Shown here: piece after piece, positions 1 to 10,659 of the stretch
Position numbering within the stretch: the first letter of the stretch is position 1
How the letters are laid out: every line of letters starts with the position of its first letter
Source: Spirogloea muscicola
Lineage: Eukaryota; Streptophyta; Zygnematophyceae; Spirogloeales; Spirogloeaceae
Reading direction: 5' to 3'
Length of the DNA: 48,872 nucleotides
Assembly (NCBI GenBank): GCA_009602725.1
Contig: WELB01000095.1
Span: forward strand, 93,030-141,901
Notes under the pieces: model-generated
What the model was told of the DNA's origin: nothing
Databases searched by the model: none
Seen by the model: only the letters and a program-made list of their open reading frames with translations
Translations under genes and position numbers: made by a program

Positions 1-13
1 CGGCGAGGGTGCC

Positions 14-3000
14 ATGGCGCCTCGGCGGCGGCGCGCTCGCCGCAGCAGCAGACGGCTGGCGCGCGCCGTGGCCGCCGCGCTGCTGCTGCTCTTCGGGAGC
101 GCGCTGGCGCACCCCATCTGCGAGGACTTCTGTGAGCACCGCCGCCGCTGCTCTCGCGGGCGTGGCCAGCTCCACTGTGTCGTCAGCTCTCGCGGGTAGC
201 TCCTTCGTTTGACGACGATCACGTCTCCGTCACCGCGACAGCTGTGCTGCAAGCCGGTGCGCTCGGCTGGCCGCCCTGATGGGAGCTCTGGTGGTGGCTC
301 TCGTCGCAGCCGGGCCTGTGCCGCAGTCCCCTGCGGGCCCTTTCTGCATGCGGCTCTACGGCGGCGCGTACGCCCGCCTGGGGTGCTGCGACTACGACGC
401 GGACGTCGGGCTGCAGCGGCAGGTCGGCGAGATGGCCTTCTCGGGTGGCTCCGCCGACGAGGTTGCGCGCTGCCGGACCTTCCTGCAGCTCGCCACCTGC
501 GCGGTGAGCTCCCTCGCCTCTCCAGTCGCTGCTAATGGCAGCCACCCTGGTCGCTTATCGACTGGCGGTATGCTGTGGCGCGAAGCTCGCTGACGGGCTT
601 TGGCGACCTGCCATGGCGTCCATTGCAGCAATGCGACCCGTGGGCGTCGCACCTGTTCGACTCGGAGGTCGGCGCGGCGCGCGCTGTGCCGCTGCTCTGC
701 CTGGGGAGCTACTGCGACGGCGCGTACGCAGCTTGCGCCGGCCTCAACATCACGTACTCGCCGCTCTACCTCCAGTACCTACAGGCGCAGCGCGACGAGC
801 TCAACGTGCCGCCGAGCCCGGCAGCATTCCGCCTGCGCGACGAGTACCCGACACTGGCCACATTCCGGCTCGACTTCTGCGCGTCGCCATACCAGGACCG
901 CTGCTTCTCCGGCTCGCCGTACGATCCCAACGGCCCGCTGCCCCCAGCGCCGCCGCCGCCGCCGTATGTGCCGCCGCCGCCGACCAGCTCGGCGCCGCCT
1001 CTGCCCGACATCTGCCTCGACCGCGTCGACGACGGGTACTACCTGGGCATGCTGCCGCACCCCGACGGCTCCAACCGCGTCTTCCTGCACACGCGCAGTG
1101 GCTATGTTTTCCTTGCGCAGGTCCCACCAGAAGGCAGCGGCAAGAAGTTTGCCAACAAGAGCGTTGTAAGCCAAACCTCCGCATGCCAAGCCCGCTGCTG
1201 GCTGGTGCTGCTCGAACGCCAGCGCTTGCCGCCTCCTGTGACGAGGCCGCCACGCCTTGGCGAAGGTCCGACCTGGTCACGCTCGTCACATTGTGCAGTT
1301 TCTTGATATTCACTCGAGGACTTTAGCCAACGGCGAGCGTGGCCTGCTGGGGTTCGCACTGCACCCGGACTACCTTGTCAATGGCCGCTTCTTTGTGTCG
1401 TACATCTGCAATGGCACCAAGTATCCGGATTGCCAAGGGCCGTGCGAGTGCAATTCGGTCAATCAGTGTCACATCCCGCAGCCCAACGTTGGAGCCTCGC
1501 AGCAGCCCTTGTGTGAGGCCAACACGATTATTGCCGAGTACAGTGCTGGCTCCAGCCCACGTACAGCGACAGTCGCCATTAAAGCTGAAGTCCGGAGGCT
1601 CCTCACATTCGCGAGGTAGGGAACGCCAGGGGAGCTCCTTGGCAGGTGAGGCATCATGTTTGCAGCAGCTGCCGCCCAGTGGATGCTGACTTTGGCTGGC
1701 GGGTCCCACGGGCTTTGTATGCAGGCCATACAGCAACCACAATGGCGGCCACCTGCTCTTCCGGCGCACTGTGCTGGAGCCATACATGTACTACATGTCC
1801 GGTGATGGAGGTGGAGCTGGCGACATCTTCAACTTCGCACAGCGGGGCACCACCTTCCTCGGGAAAATCCTGCGACTTGACGTGGATAATTCCACAGCAA
1901 GCCGTCCATACGGGATACCGTCACATAACCCATTCGTTGGCGTCCCAGGGATCCGCCCCGAAATCTATGCGCTTGGCTTGCGCAACCCCTGGAGCTGCAC
2001 TTTTGACCGCGACAACGATGACTTCCTCTGTGCTGATGTTGGCCAGGTCTGGCGGCCAGCCACGCGCTGACTGTATAGCTGCATCAGCCAGATGCCGCTT
2101 TTCGTTGCCGTCGTCGTTGTAGCTGCTTGCTTCTTTCTCATACGGATCGTTGCCTCTCCTGCAAGCATTGGGAGCCTTCACCAGCTTGAACGTCCTGCAA
2201 TACAGGACACCATGGAGGAGATTGATGTCATTGTGGCTGGAGGAAACTACGGTTGGCGTATGTTTGAAGGTGCGTGTGAAGCTCCGGTCCCTGGCAGGAG
2301 CTCTTCGAGGCATCACCAGCACTTGCTGTTGCGCATTGATGGGCTACCTGCTGGTGCCAGCTCTTATAGCACCGGATGGATGGATAGGTGCACATCTGAA
2401 TGTGCACCTGCCACATTGTCTGCACAGGAACGTTGAATTTCACAAAGGTCGCAAGGTATGACAAGCATGCCCCGCCAGGTGGCTTCACCGACCCCCACAA
2501 AATCTTCGGAACGCTGAAGGTGGGAGCCCTTGAGGCCTAGTCAGTGCTGACTTGCGCCATGACTTGCGTCTCCCTCGTCGATTAAGCAGTTGTCTTGCCA
2601 AAGCTGGAGAGACCTGAAGCGCTTTCATGACTCATGGTTTAGGATTTAGGGTTTAAGATTAGGGTTTAGGGTTTCGGGTTTCGGGCTTACTTAGGGTTTA
2701 GGGTTTTAGAGCAGAAAGACCGTCACTGACACAAGCTTGCTATTCCCTTTGTGGCCGCAGTGGCCGAAGCTAACCTACACGCACCAGGACCCGCATGTCA
2801 AAGTGACCTCCGTTGCAGTCATCGGTGGCCCCATCTACCGCTCGCCGCGGGTCCCCTGCTACAGCGGCAAGTATTTCTACGGCGACCAGTATGGCGCGGC
2901 GTGGATCGCGACCGACACGAGCGCGCCTGGGCAGCTGCGGTGGACCACCATGGCCAAGCAGTTTGTCAGCTTCTACGCCGCGCTTAATTCCACGCTCGCC

Positions 3001-5694
3001 ATCCCCTTCAACCACACGCCTGGCAGTCCGCTCTTGGTGCCAGAGATCCACACCTGGGGTGAGGACTACATAGGCGATCCATACATGCTGACCCCAAGCG
3101 GCGTGTACAAGGTCACTGGCCACGACCGCTGCGCCATCCCAGGCTGCAGTGCGCAGCAGCCAGCACCGCCGCCCAGAAGCCCAAACCCCCCACTCAGCCC
3201 CCACCCACCGCCGCCGAGGCCGCCACGGGCCCCACTTCCCAGCTCTCCGCCTCCTCGCTCCCCACCGCCGCCGAGAGCCCCCCCTCCCAGGCCGCCCAGC
3301 CCTCCGCTGCCACGGCCGCCTGTCCAATCTCCACCTCCTCCGTTTGCTGGCGCCTTCACTGTGCTCAGCAACGACATTGGCATCTCCGGCACCCTGGCAG
3401 CGCTGACTCGACACAATACGATCCTTTTCGTGGACCGCACGGACATTGTGGAGACGGGGATCAGGGCCAGTGACGATGCGTCCCACTTCGCTCATGCTGT
3501 GGAGTTCAGCACAACCACCTTCCAGGTCTGTCAATCTGCAGGTACTGAGCTTGTATGCAGCTGGAACTCGACACACTGACTGTGGACTTGATACCTGGTT
3601 TGAGCCTTGAACAAGTCATGACTGGTGCACAGGTGCGTGGCCTCCATGGGCCCGTGACAAACACGTACGGCGCTTGCGGTCACACAACATCCACAGGCGC
3701 GGTGCTGGTGGCTGGCGGCGTCGGCAACGGGTCGGACCCCAAGGGCTGGTATGCGCTCAGGAGCTTCAATCCGCAGCCGTACGGCTCAGCCGATTTTGAC
3801 TCACCTGAGCAGGCCCTCAGAACAAGAAGGTCAGCCTGACCAGCTCTCTGGTTCGCCATTGCCTTCATGTGCTTGGGCTTGTCTTGAACAAATGATGGAA
3901 ATTTAGGGTTATAGGGTTAAAGGGTTATAGAATCATAGGGCTATAGGGTTATAGGGTTAAAGAGTCATATGAAATATATGGTCACAGGGTTATAGGGAAA
4001 TCTGTAATAGATTTTCAGCAGCATAGATGCTGCAACCGCTTCACGAGCATGGCGATGCTCGTCTGCTGAGCTCTACAGCAGCTGCTCCATGTGGGCTGGT
4101 CACCAGGTTCTTTGCATCCGCACAGCGGCTGCAGGACGGCAATGTCATCTTTGTTGGTGGCGAGGGCCTGAACAACGACACAGACTCGATCGCTGCAACA
4201 AGCTACTCATATGAGCTGCTTTGGAAGCAGAGACCTCCTGAGAGGTCTAACACGCATTCAATCCCGCTCCTTCTGACCGCTGGATACTACGACCTCTACC
4301 CGATCATCTACCTTCTTCCTAGTGGCAACCTCTTTCTGCTTGTCAACAACAAGGTGCACAAGCCTATGAGAGAAGCCAGCGTGTCGCAGATCTCCTCACC
4401 TTCCTGCCCTTGCTGAGCGATCCTGCCTCCAACCTGTTTCTCGCTGCGTTTTTCAGACATGGTCATGCACGATTTGACAACACACTGCTACGCTTGCGCC
4501 GCAGGCGTGTGAGCTGAACATCACTGCTGGAAGCGGGAATTGCACCCGAAGTTTTCCCGACATTGATGTCAGTGGAGACCCCAGTTCCTTGTCGAGGACT
4601 AGCCCGTACGCTTCCGGCAGTTTCATGCTTCCATTGCGTGCTGCAGCCGGCTTTGCTGCGGTCATCATGGTGTGCGGAGGCGCTCTCCCTGCCACTTCTT
4701 CTTGCGGTACTCTCCATGTCAGTGATTCCTCGCCCACCTGGACGTATGAGGACATGCCAGGGCCGCGAACCATGTTCAGCACTGTACTTTTGCCCGATGG
4801 CAAGGTACTCTTCATCAATGGCGCATCATCTGGTTCAGCAGGTAAATCCAAAACACTGTTGATTGGGTACTGCTGTTGTGTGCATGCGCCAGTCCCACTT
4901 GCACAGTGCAGGTGAATACTTGCTGCACAAGCATCCGGAATCAACGTCACAATGTCCGATCATCTCCTTAAGCTGAGCTCCTCAGGTCACGCTGCTCGCC
5001 ACTGACTTTGGCTTGCCCTGAGCTGCCATCATTGATGTACTGACTGCCGCCATGTATTGTCTGAGTGCTCCTCTGTTCTGCAGTGCGCAATACCACAGAC
5101 GAGCCTCTGTTGACCCCGTTCCTTCTGGATGCAAGCCAGCCACCTGGCAGTTCTTCGAGATTCCGAGTCCTGCCACCATCCACCATCGCCAGGCCAGATC
5201 AAGCATCAGCAACCCTCAGCTTTGATGGGACGGTGATCGTTGCAGGGGGCAGCACCGTTGCAAAGGCCCCATTGCAGTACACCTCGACTGTCCCGCTCTC
5301 CGTGGAGGCCTTCTCACCGCCCTACCTGTCCGCGCAGCTCTCGCCTTGGCCTAATGTTGACCCTGCCTCACTACCTGGATACCTTCAGTATAATGACGCC
5401 AATCACATCTCCTTCTCAGCTGGCTCGGTCAGCTCCGCGGCTGTGCTTCTCATGGACCCTGGAGTAGCAACACACGGCCGGAACATGGGACAGCGTGCGC
5501 TCGTGCTCGACTCCAGCAGTACAACCGAGACCTCAACAGGGAACTACACAGTGTCCTTCACCAGCCCCCCAACTCCGTCCATTTGTCCCCCGGGCTTCTA
5601 CCTGCTCTTTGTCGTGGTGCAGGCCGCAGCGAGTGAGCCAGCTGTGCCTTCAACTGGTATGTGGATCAGTGTTGGACCAGCACCTGCACGATGA
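14..5694 (+). CDS. Secreted HHIP-like sugar dehydrogenase-type / glyoxal oxidase-like fusion protein (12 exons)
   Basis: Proposed exons are 14-131, 310-503, 629-1165, 1299-1615, 1725-2046, 2206-2269, 2428-2519, 2761-3525, 3633-3829, 4107-4353, 4505-4841 and 5084-5694. All junctions are GT/AG with matching phases and give 1266 codons plus stop. An Arg-rich, then Leu/Ala-rich start is a signal peptide ending near LAHPICEDF. Residues about 33-180 form a Cys-rich folate-receptor-like domain as in HHIPL proteins (CQCDPWASHL-type region, LCLGSYCDG). Residues about 224-670 form a glucose/sorbosone-dehydrogenase propeller (ERGLLGFALHPDY-like, NHNGGHLLF, SGDGG, LGLRNPWSCTFD, ADVGQ, GGNYGWR). A Pro/Ser-rich, extensin-like linker spans about 682-744, followed by a glyoxal oxidase propeller and C-terminal E-set domain (745-1266). 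The fusion is read directly, because exon 8 (2761-3525) runs uninterrupted from one domain through the linker into the next. Likely extracellular or cell-wall. The copper-radical residues appear replaced (see findings), so oxidase activity is doubtful. Confidence 0.82.
2638..2711. repeat. Intronic telomere-like (TTTAGGG) repeats
   Basis: Intron 7 of the fusion gene contains a run of perfect and degenerate plant-type telomere units (TTTAGGG, with TTTCGGG and TTTAAGA variants). It lies between the donor at 2520 and the acceptor ending at 2760. This is interstitial rather than terminal, because coding sequence continues on both sides. Confidence 0.85.
3900..4000. repeat. Degenerate telomere-like repeats (TTATAGGG / TTAAAGGG)
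   Basis: Intron 9 of the same gene carries about ten tandem units of the form TTATAGGG, TTAAAGGG and similar, decaying towards 4000. They resemble TTTAGGG with one inserted base. This is the second telomere-like array in the same gene. Confidence 0.75.
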
Positions 5695-6177
5695 CTGGCC
5701 CGTGCTTAGTCATCCCTCCCTTTATGTTGCTTCCGGCAGCCTGCCATTGCCTCCTTTTTTTTATTCGGGTCTGATTGACCGACTTAAGATAGATTTAGAG
5801 TTATTACTTACTTGCTGGACGGCTCACATGGTCATTCAGTGAGTGAATGATGCTCAGCCCAACCAGCAGACATGCAGGTGGGCAGCACGAACGTCAGTTC
5901 TGCAATCACCACATTATTCTGACCCTTCCAGTAGGAGGTGGTATGCAGCCTGTCTAGACCATTTATTTAGAAAACTTGCAATAAGAACCTTGGTGTGCTT
6001 GTACATGTGCTGCACACGTGTATGCCTGGTTGCCCACAGGCGCTTTGCCACAGCGTCAGGTTGTATATCTGCCTGCACCTTTTACCTGCTCGTGCTCCAG
6101 CACTGTGCAGACTGCAAGCACCATGAAGGTACACATTGTTTTCATGTCAAGTGATGTACGTATGACATTTGTATATA

Positions 6178-6222
6178 AGCTGTCATGCATACACATACTC
6201 AGAATGTGTATGCATGACAGCT
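6178..6222. repeat. Perfect 19-bp inverted repeat (hairpin)
   Basis: Arms at 6178-6196 and 6204-6222 (AGCTGTCATGCATACACAT and its reverse complement) are perfect and separated by the 7-base spacer ACTCAGA. The following bases, 6226-6240, repeat the reverse complement of the inner arm plus spacer, so an alternative fold exists. It could be a small foldback element or a hairpin in a 3' transcript. No homologous copy was seen elsewhere in the window. Confidence 0.8.
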
Positions 6223-6275
6223 TCTACACATTCTGAGTATGCGTACCGGCTCCTTGAAGCAGTCAAAAACCCAAA

Positions 6276-6308
6276 TTTGGCACTTACTCCCTGAGAGTAA
6301 GTGCCAAA
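6276..6308. repeat. 14-bp inverted repeat (hairpin)
   Basis: Arms TTTGGCACTTACTC and GAGTAAGTGCCAAA are perfect and flank the 5-base loop CCTGA. The hairpin lies about 50 bases after the 19-bp hairpin, about 0.6 kb beyond the fusion gene stop. Confidence 0.75.
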
Positions 6309-6829
6309 CATGTGAGTTTGCTCATTAAATTGGATTCAGAAAGTGAAATAGATCTACTTTAAGAGACAGTCTGCCCAGCTCATTGTTAGCAACGTAGTTG
6401 CCTTGAGGAAAAGAATTGCGAATAAAAGAATTGGGCATCTTGCTGAGGCGTCTAAACTCTTGCAGAGGAAGTACGGAGGGCCTTCGGCTGGAAGGAGGAC
6501 CAGTCATGTGTGTGGGTGTGGGTGAAGGCTTGGGGTGTGGGTGAAGGCCTGCTAACAACAGAAACATGACTTCCTACTTGCGATGGACTTGTGATACATA
6601 GCAAAGCTTGAGCACATTGTTGCCTTAGGTGCTCTGAAAGACTAATATATTCGGTGATCTTGTGTAATTTTGTGTGCAAGCTCGAGAGCTCTTAGGCAGC
6701 AGTGATTGCTAAGCAGTGAATGATCTTATCAGCAAGTGTGGGGTTGGAATCGAATGGTGGGTACTGCCTGCACCATTGCTCAACGAGAGCTTGGTGGTGG
6801 CGGTGAGGGGGGAGGCGAAGGGGGGGTTG

Positions 6830-8175
6830 GGATCCCACCTGGTTGCACCCACTTACCTATAGATGGCACAACTGCTGCGCCAACACGGTTAGGTGTGACG
6901 ATTACAAAGAGCAAGTAGTACCCTGGCGGGGCGATGTTGCTGTTGGGCGACTGTTGTTGAGAATCTGCCTTTGCTGTTGGCGACGAATTTGGTGAACTGC
7001 TTTTTGACCATGCGCTGGCTTATGGTGAGGCCATGAGTGCTCTGCCAGGGTCGAACAGCACAGTTGAGACGGCCTTCGCAGCCGCCGCCGAGAACGTGAT
7101 GGCGACGTTCTGGGAGTAGAGGAGGGAGGTAGGCAAGGACGGGAGATGATGGGCGGTGCAATCATCTGGTAGTCGAGGTACTGTGGCGAGAAGGCCTCCA
7201 CACAGACAGTTGCATGGAGCCCCCGAGTGCTTGGCTGGGGCGGGGAACGTGTAGGGGCTTCCTCCTGCCAGGATGACTCTGCCGTCATGGGCGAGAGTGG
7301 CAGACGCCTGGAACGGCCTGGCGATGGTGGACGGTGACAAACGTCGAACTTCGCTGTTGAGCGGGGCGACACGGCTGGATTCAGAAGGTATGGGTTTGAT
7401 GCTGGCGTGCCAGCGGCAGTGTTACCTGCGGCCGGCATCACTGTGCACAAGCGTCTTGCGTACAGCGGAAGATGTGGGTCTGACTGCCAAGGACGAATAT
7501 CACTAGCTTACAGCCTCGCAGGTTGCATCAGAGACTGATCGAAGTATGCAGCACAGATCTCGATGGAGCCAATGCTGATCCCCTCCACACCTGCATAGCC
7601 CGAGCTGGCACCGTTGATGAAGAGCACCTTCCCGATGGGTAGCAGGATCGTGTTGAAAATAGTGCGAGGGCCCGGCATGCATTTGTACACCCACACAGAC
7701 TGCCAGACGGGTCGTCGACCCTGAGAAAGCCGCAGGTCGCTTTGGCAGGGGAGCCGCCACCACAGACCATGATGGTGGTGGAGTAGTTCGGGCGGCATCC
7801 AATGACAGCATGAAGCTCGACGCACTATATGGACTGCTCCGTGACGCCGAGGTATTGCTCAGCTGCTGCAATCCGGACATGTCTTGACGCAGGCGCCACT
7901 ACCGGCTGTGATACTCATCTCGCACGCCTGCAGAGCTTACATTGGGGTGAGCCGAGCGCGACCCTGGGGCTAGAATGGGTGAAGAGCAGGGATATTGTGG
8001 CCATCCTGGTTTATTGCTTAATAACATAGACAGCAGGACGCACGACGCTGCTCTCGCATTGGGAGGCGGCCCGCCTTACCTTGGTGTGGCGAAGATGAAA
8101 GTTGCCGTTCTTGAGGAGGTGGAGGATGGGGTACAAGTTGTGATCGCCAGTATCTTGCAGAGAGCAATAGGGTAA
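6830..8175 (-). pseudogene. Broken glyoxal oxidase-like copy, opposite strand
   Basis: Read on the minus strand, this matches the last four exons of the fusion gene in order. A first exon near 8170-8080 has LYPILHLLKNGN and a GTAAGG donor. A second from 7927 begins ACEMSITAGSG and later reads GPRTIFNTILLP and KVLFINGASSG. The last (about 7340-6830) reads STIARPFQASATL, VEAFSPQYLD, FDPGRAL and THGLTISQR, ending near VVPSIGKWVQ. Neighbouring motifs fall in different frames: stops or frameshifts occur after ACEMSITAGSG, around 7210 and around 7050, and a stop precedes the final conserved stretch. No dehydrogenase half is recognisable upstream. It is tail-to-tail with the intact gene, so it is probably an inverted partial duplicate that has decayed. 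Several independent lesions make pure assembly error unlikely. Confidence 0.75.
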
Positions 8176-8489
8176 ATGTTGGATGCCTCCCCATGCGCCT
8201 GCTCAAAGCCCAATTGCCCAATTTACCTGCTGCAGGCTCACACGGATCTGGAAGACATGGTCATACTTGCCAAACGTACCCCATACAGCTGATCTCAAGC
8301 CACATACACGCACACATGCTCAAGGGGAGACGGCTGCCTGACAGGCAGCAGTGTAACACCTGCCTCCAGCAGACCTGCAAGGAAAGGTTTCATTGCTATT
8401 TGGGTCCATCCCAATACTTATGTGACTCCGGGTGTGTGACACGCAACACCTGCCCAGCGCTACCTTCCAAACAGCTACTCAGCACCTCC

Positions 8490-8930
8490 TTGGGCCTCAC
8501 TCTCCGGGAGCCTCACCGACGTGACACGATGCAAGTGCGGGGCGGCTCTGAAGGGTGGTGAAGGTCGTGCCCCATATTGCGCAGCGAGCACATGAGCAAG
8601 CGATGTGATCCACAATCTTCTGGGAATGTTTATATCAGGATTTTGGGCGAGGTCGGCTATCAGGTGACCTTGACAGTCCCTTGCACTTGCCGCGCTTAGA
8701 TGAGCCCTGGCGGAGCCCACAAGCGCGGGTGCCAATCTCATCAGCTAAACACTTGGTGGAGGCCTGCGAATCATTGCCCACATTGTCTTCAAGAGACAGC
8801 ATGGAAGACAGCCATCTGGCCACGTTGGCTGCCAAGGCTGGGTACCCGGTGGAACAAGCCATGCGGAGTAAAGAGATGAAGCTTGCCGATAACCCTGGCA
8901 GGACAAATCCTGCATTACCCTAGGGGCCTG
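8490..8930 (+). mobile_element. Decayed non-LTR retrotransposon fragment (zinc-knuckle/endonuclease region)
   Basis: The stretch aligns with the fragments at 20330 and 23625. All begin with a CxCG zinc-knuckle remnant (TRCKCGA here, MARCKCGAS at 23.6 kb), continue through a ValHisAsn-like region, and share SVEDSRLATLA-like and AKTKHAE/KEMKLAD-like segments. The intact version of this region is in the 406-codon frame at 11664. Frames are broken by stops. Confidence 0.5.
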
Positions 8931-10135
8931 TGTCAGCCTCGGGCAGGCTTGCTGTCTCGACTTAACGCACTCTCTCAAGGACTTGAGACTGAGACAAGAA
9001 CGGCAAGCAGCAAACTTTAAGTACTCCAAGCAATTTTGCCTTGTTTTACTGCATGCGCCTTTCCCTCTTGCTGCAGCAGTCATAAAAGTCTGTCTTGATT
9101 CTGTGTACTCGGTAGGCCCCCAGGTCTGGTTATTCTGATATGCACTTGTTGACTGAAGGTTATTGAGCGCCTCCTGCTGACGTCTTGAAGAGTAGTCCTG
9201 CTTTTTACGCCATCCGGTTCTTACCGACCTTGAACGATCCTTTGGGCTGGCCTCTCACAGCCACTGCCGTAAATAGGAAGAGCTGTTCCTTGGGACCTTG
9301 TTCAATCTTCCTAGCAGCAGCTTCTGTTTCTGGTTGGTCACCTCCTTCCCTCCTCTCCTCCCGGTGTGGCGGACTGATAATGGCTACTACTGTGTACCAT
9401 CCCAAGTGTTTCCCCCTGCCTCCTCTTTCTAGCTGGCTCCTTCCAATCAGCTCCTCACATAGCAACAGCGCTTCCATGTTGACTGGTGGCTGTAAGAGGC
9501 CATCCCAAACGAATATACAAGATCAGCTCATATGAGAGCCCAGAGCTCTCCATCTTTACTTGCAAATTGGTCTACACGCAGCCAGTGGTGGCTAAAGTTC
9601 TTTACAAGGATGTTCACCTGCCATGGTAAGTTATTTCCAATCTGGGCTTGGCCGGTCCGCAACAAACGTTTTGGTCCCTCATAACCATTCCAGCGCTGCG
9701 GGAGCCTGGCAGTGTCTGGGTTTGCCATCCAGTCGAGAGACGGAGGTTGAGGGAGTTGCTGGCGCAGCGCAAAGCAGCAGCCGACCGCGTCTATCACGCA
9801 TCGCTTCGATCGTTCAGCTTGCCGCGGTCTCGTCACTGATACTTCTCTCAGTAGGAGGAATCACACTGAGACTGATGGTGACATGTTCTGACAATCACAG
9901 ACAAAGGGAAAAGCAAGGTACCTGATGACGACGAAGCCGAGGAGGAGTGGTGGGTGAGTTGATACATCCTGTCAATCTGTCCTCCAGCAAGAGAAGTTTG
10001 GCAACTTCAGGCGTGGTGGACGATCAAGTGCCACCCAGACCGTCACCATCGATCGGACCAATACCTTCTTCAGGATTGTCGTCTTTGGCTTTTGGAGGGG
10101 CTTTAAGTGGACCAGTATTTAGAGCTGATTAGACT
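8931..10135. other. Intergenic, with a retroelement tail near 9225-9320
   Basis: No gene is supported. At 9225-9320 lies a copy of the repeated tail seen many times in this window (CTTTGGGCTGGCC, a short loop, CAGCC, then GGAAGAGCTGTT and GGACCTTGTTCAATC). Open frames around 9623-9925 have no recognisable domain. Confidence 0.5.
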
Positions 10136-10477
10136 TTGTTCCCCCTTGGTCACTTGCGTGCTGCAGAAGCCTGGTCGGCACAGACGCTTGCAGCAAGGAC
10201 GCCACCGCTTGCATCAATTGGGGGCCATGAAGACGTGGAGACACTTCGTACCTTCTACAACGGAGTCATACCATGGGATGTGCCAGACGAAGGTATTGTC
10301 TTGGTAGAGGTATTCGGGGGCACCGCCAATGGTTTCCGAGCTGCTATAGCCAGTGACATGAAGGGAGCTCGTTACTTTCACATTGACAATGACTCAGCAG
10401 CACGAGAGCATTCGCTTAATCACTCAGCACGAGAGCACCACTTGAATGTATTGCGCCTGCATGCAGGAACTTCATAA
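10136..10477 (+). pseudogene. Cytosine-C5 DNA methyltransferase-like N-terminal fragment (probable relic)
   Basis: The frame includes LVEVFGGTANGFRAAIASDM followed by YFHIDNDSAAREH. This resembles motif I (FxGxG-type SAM-binding loop) and motif II (acidic E/D after a beta-strand) of C5-cytosine methyltransferases. The catalytic Pro-Cys motif and everything beyond motif II are missing before the stop at 10477. The surroundings are retroelement debris, so I infer a relic of a mobile element that carried a methyltransferase rather than a host gene. The match is by eye and short, so this could be a chance or more general Rossmann-fold resemblance. Confidence 0.4.
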
Positions 10478-10659
10478 AAGCTTTAAAAAGGGCCGGATGA
10501 CCGAAACCCCTACCTACGCCAAGCGGGCTAAACCCCTGACATGGGAAGCCTGCTATGAGTAGGTCTACTGCAGGCAAGCGGTTCAGCGCTTGGGCTGACT
10601 GCTGCCTCTCGAATATCCTGTGGGTTGAAGCAATCCCATGAAGAATTGTAGAATCAGTG

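Larger units (their letters stand above)
5695..6829. other. Intergenic region between the fusion gene and its broken inverted copy
   Basis: No convincing coding region. It should hold the 3' untranslated region and polyadenylation signals of the fusion gene. It contains two neat hairpins (listed separately). Short open frames here have no recognisable domains. Confidence 0.6.

Noticed and set aside
2770-3576. 268-codon frame on the minus strand opposite the fusion gene
   Set aside because: Antisense shadow of the GC-rich, Pro-rich exon 8. The plus strand has the family motifs.
5843-6236. Small open frames downstream of the fusion gene as extra exons
   Set aside because: The fusion protein already ends with a complete E-set domain and a stop at 5694. 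The frames have no domain similarity.
6178-6308. tRNA or other structured RNA gene at the twin hairpins
   Set aside because: No cloverleaf, no A/B box motifs and no conserved loops. Only simple stems are present.
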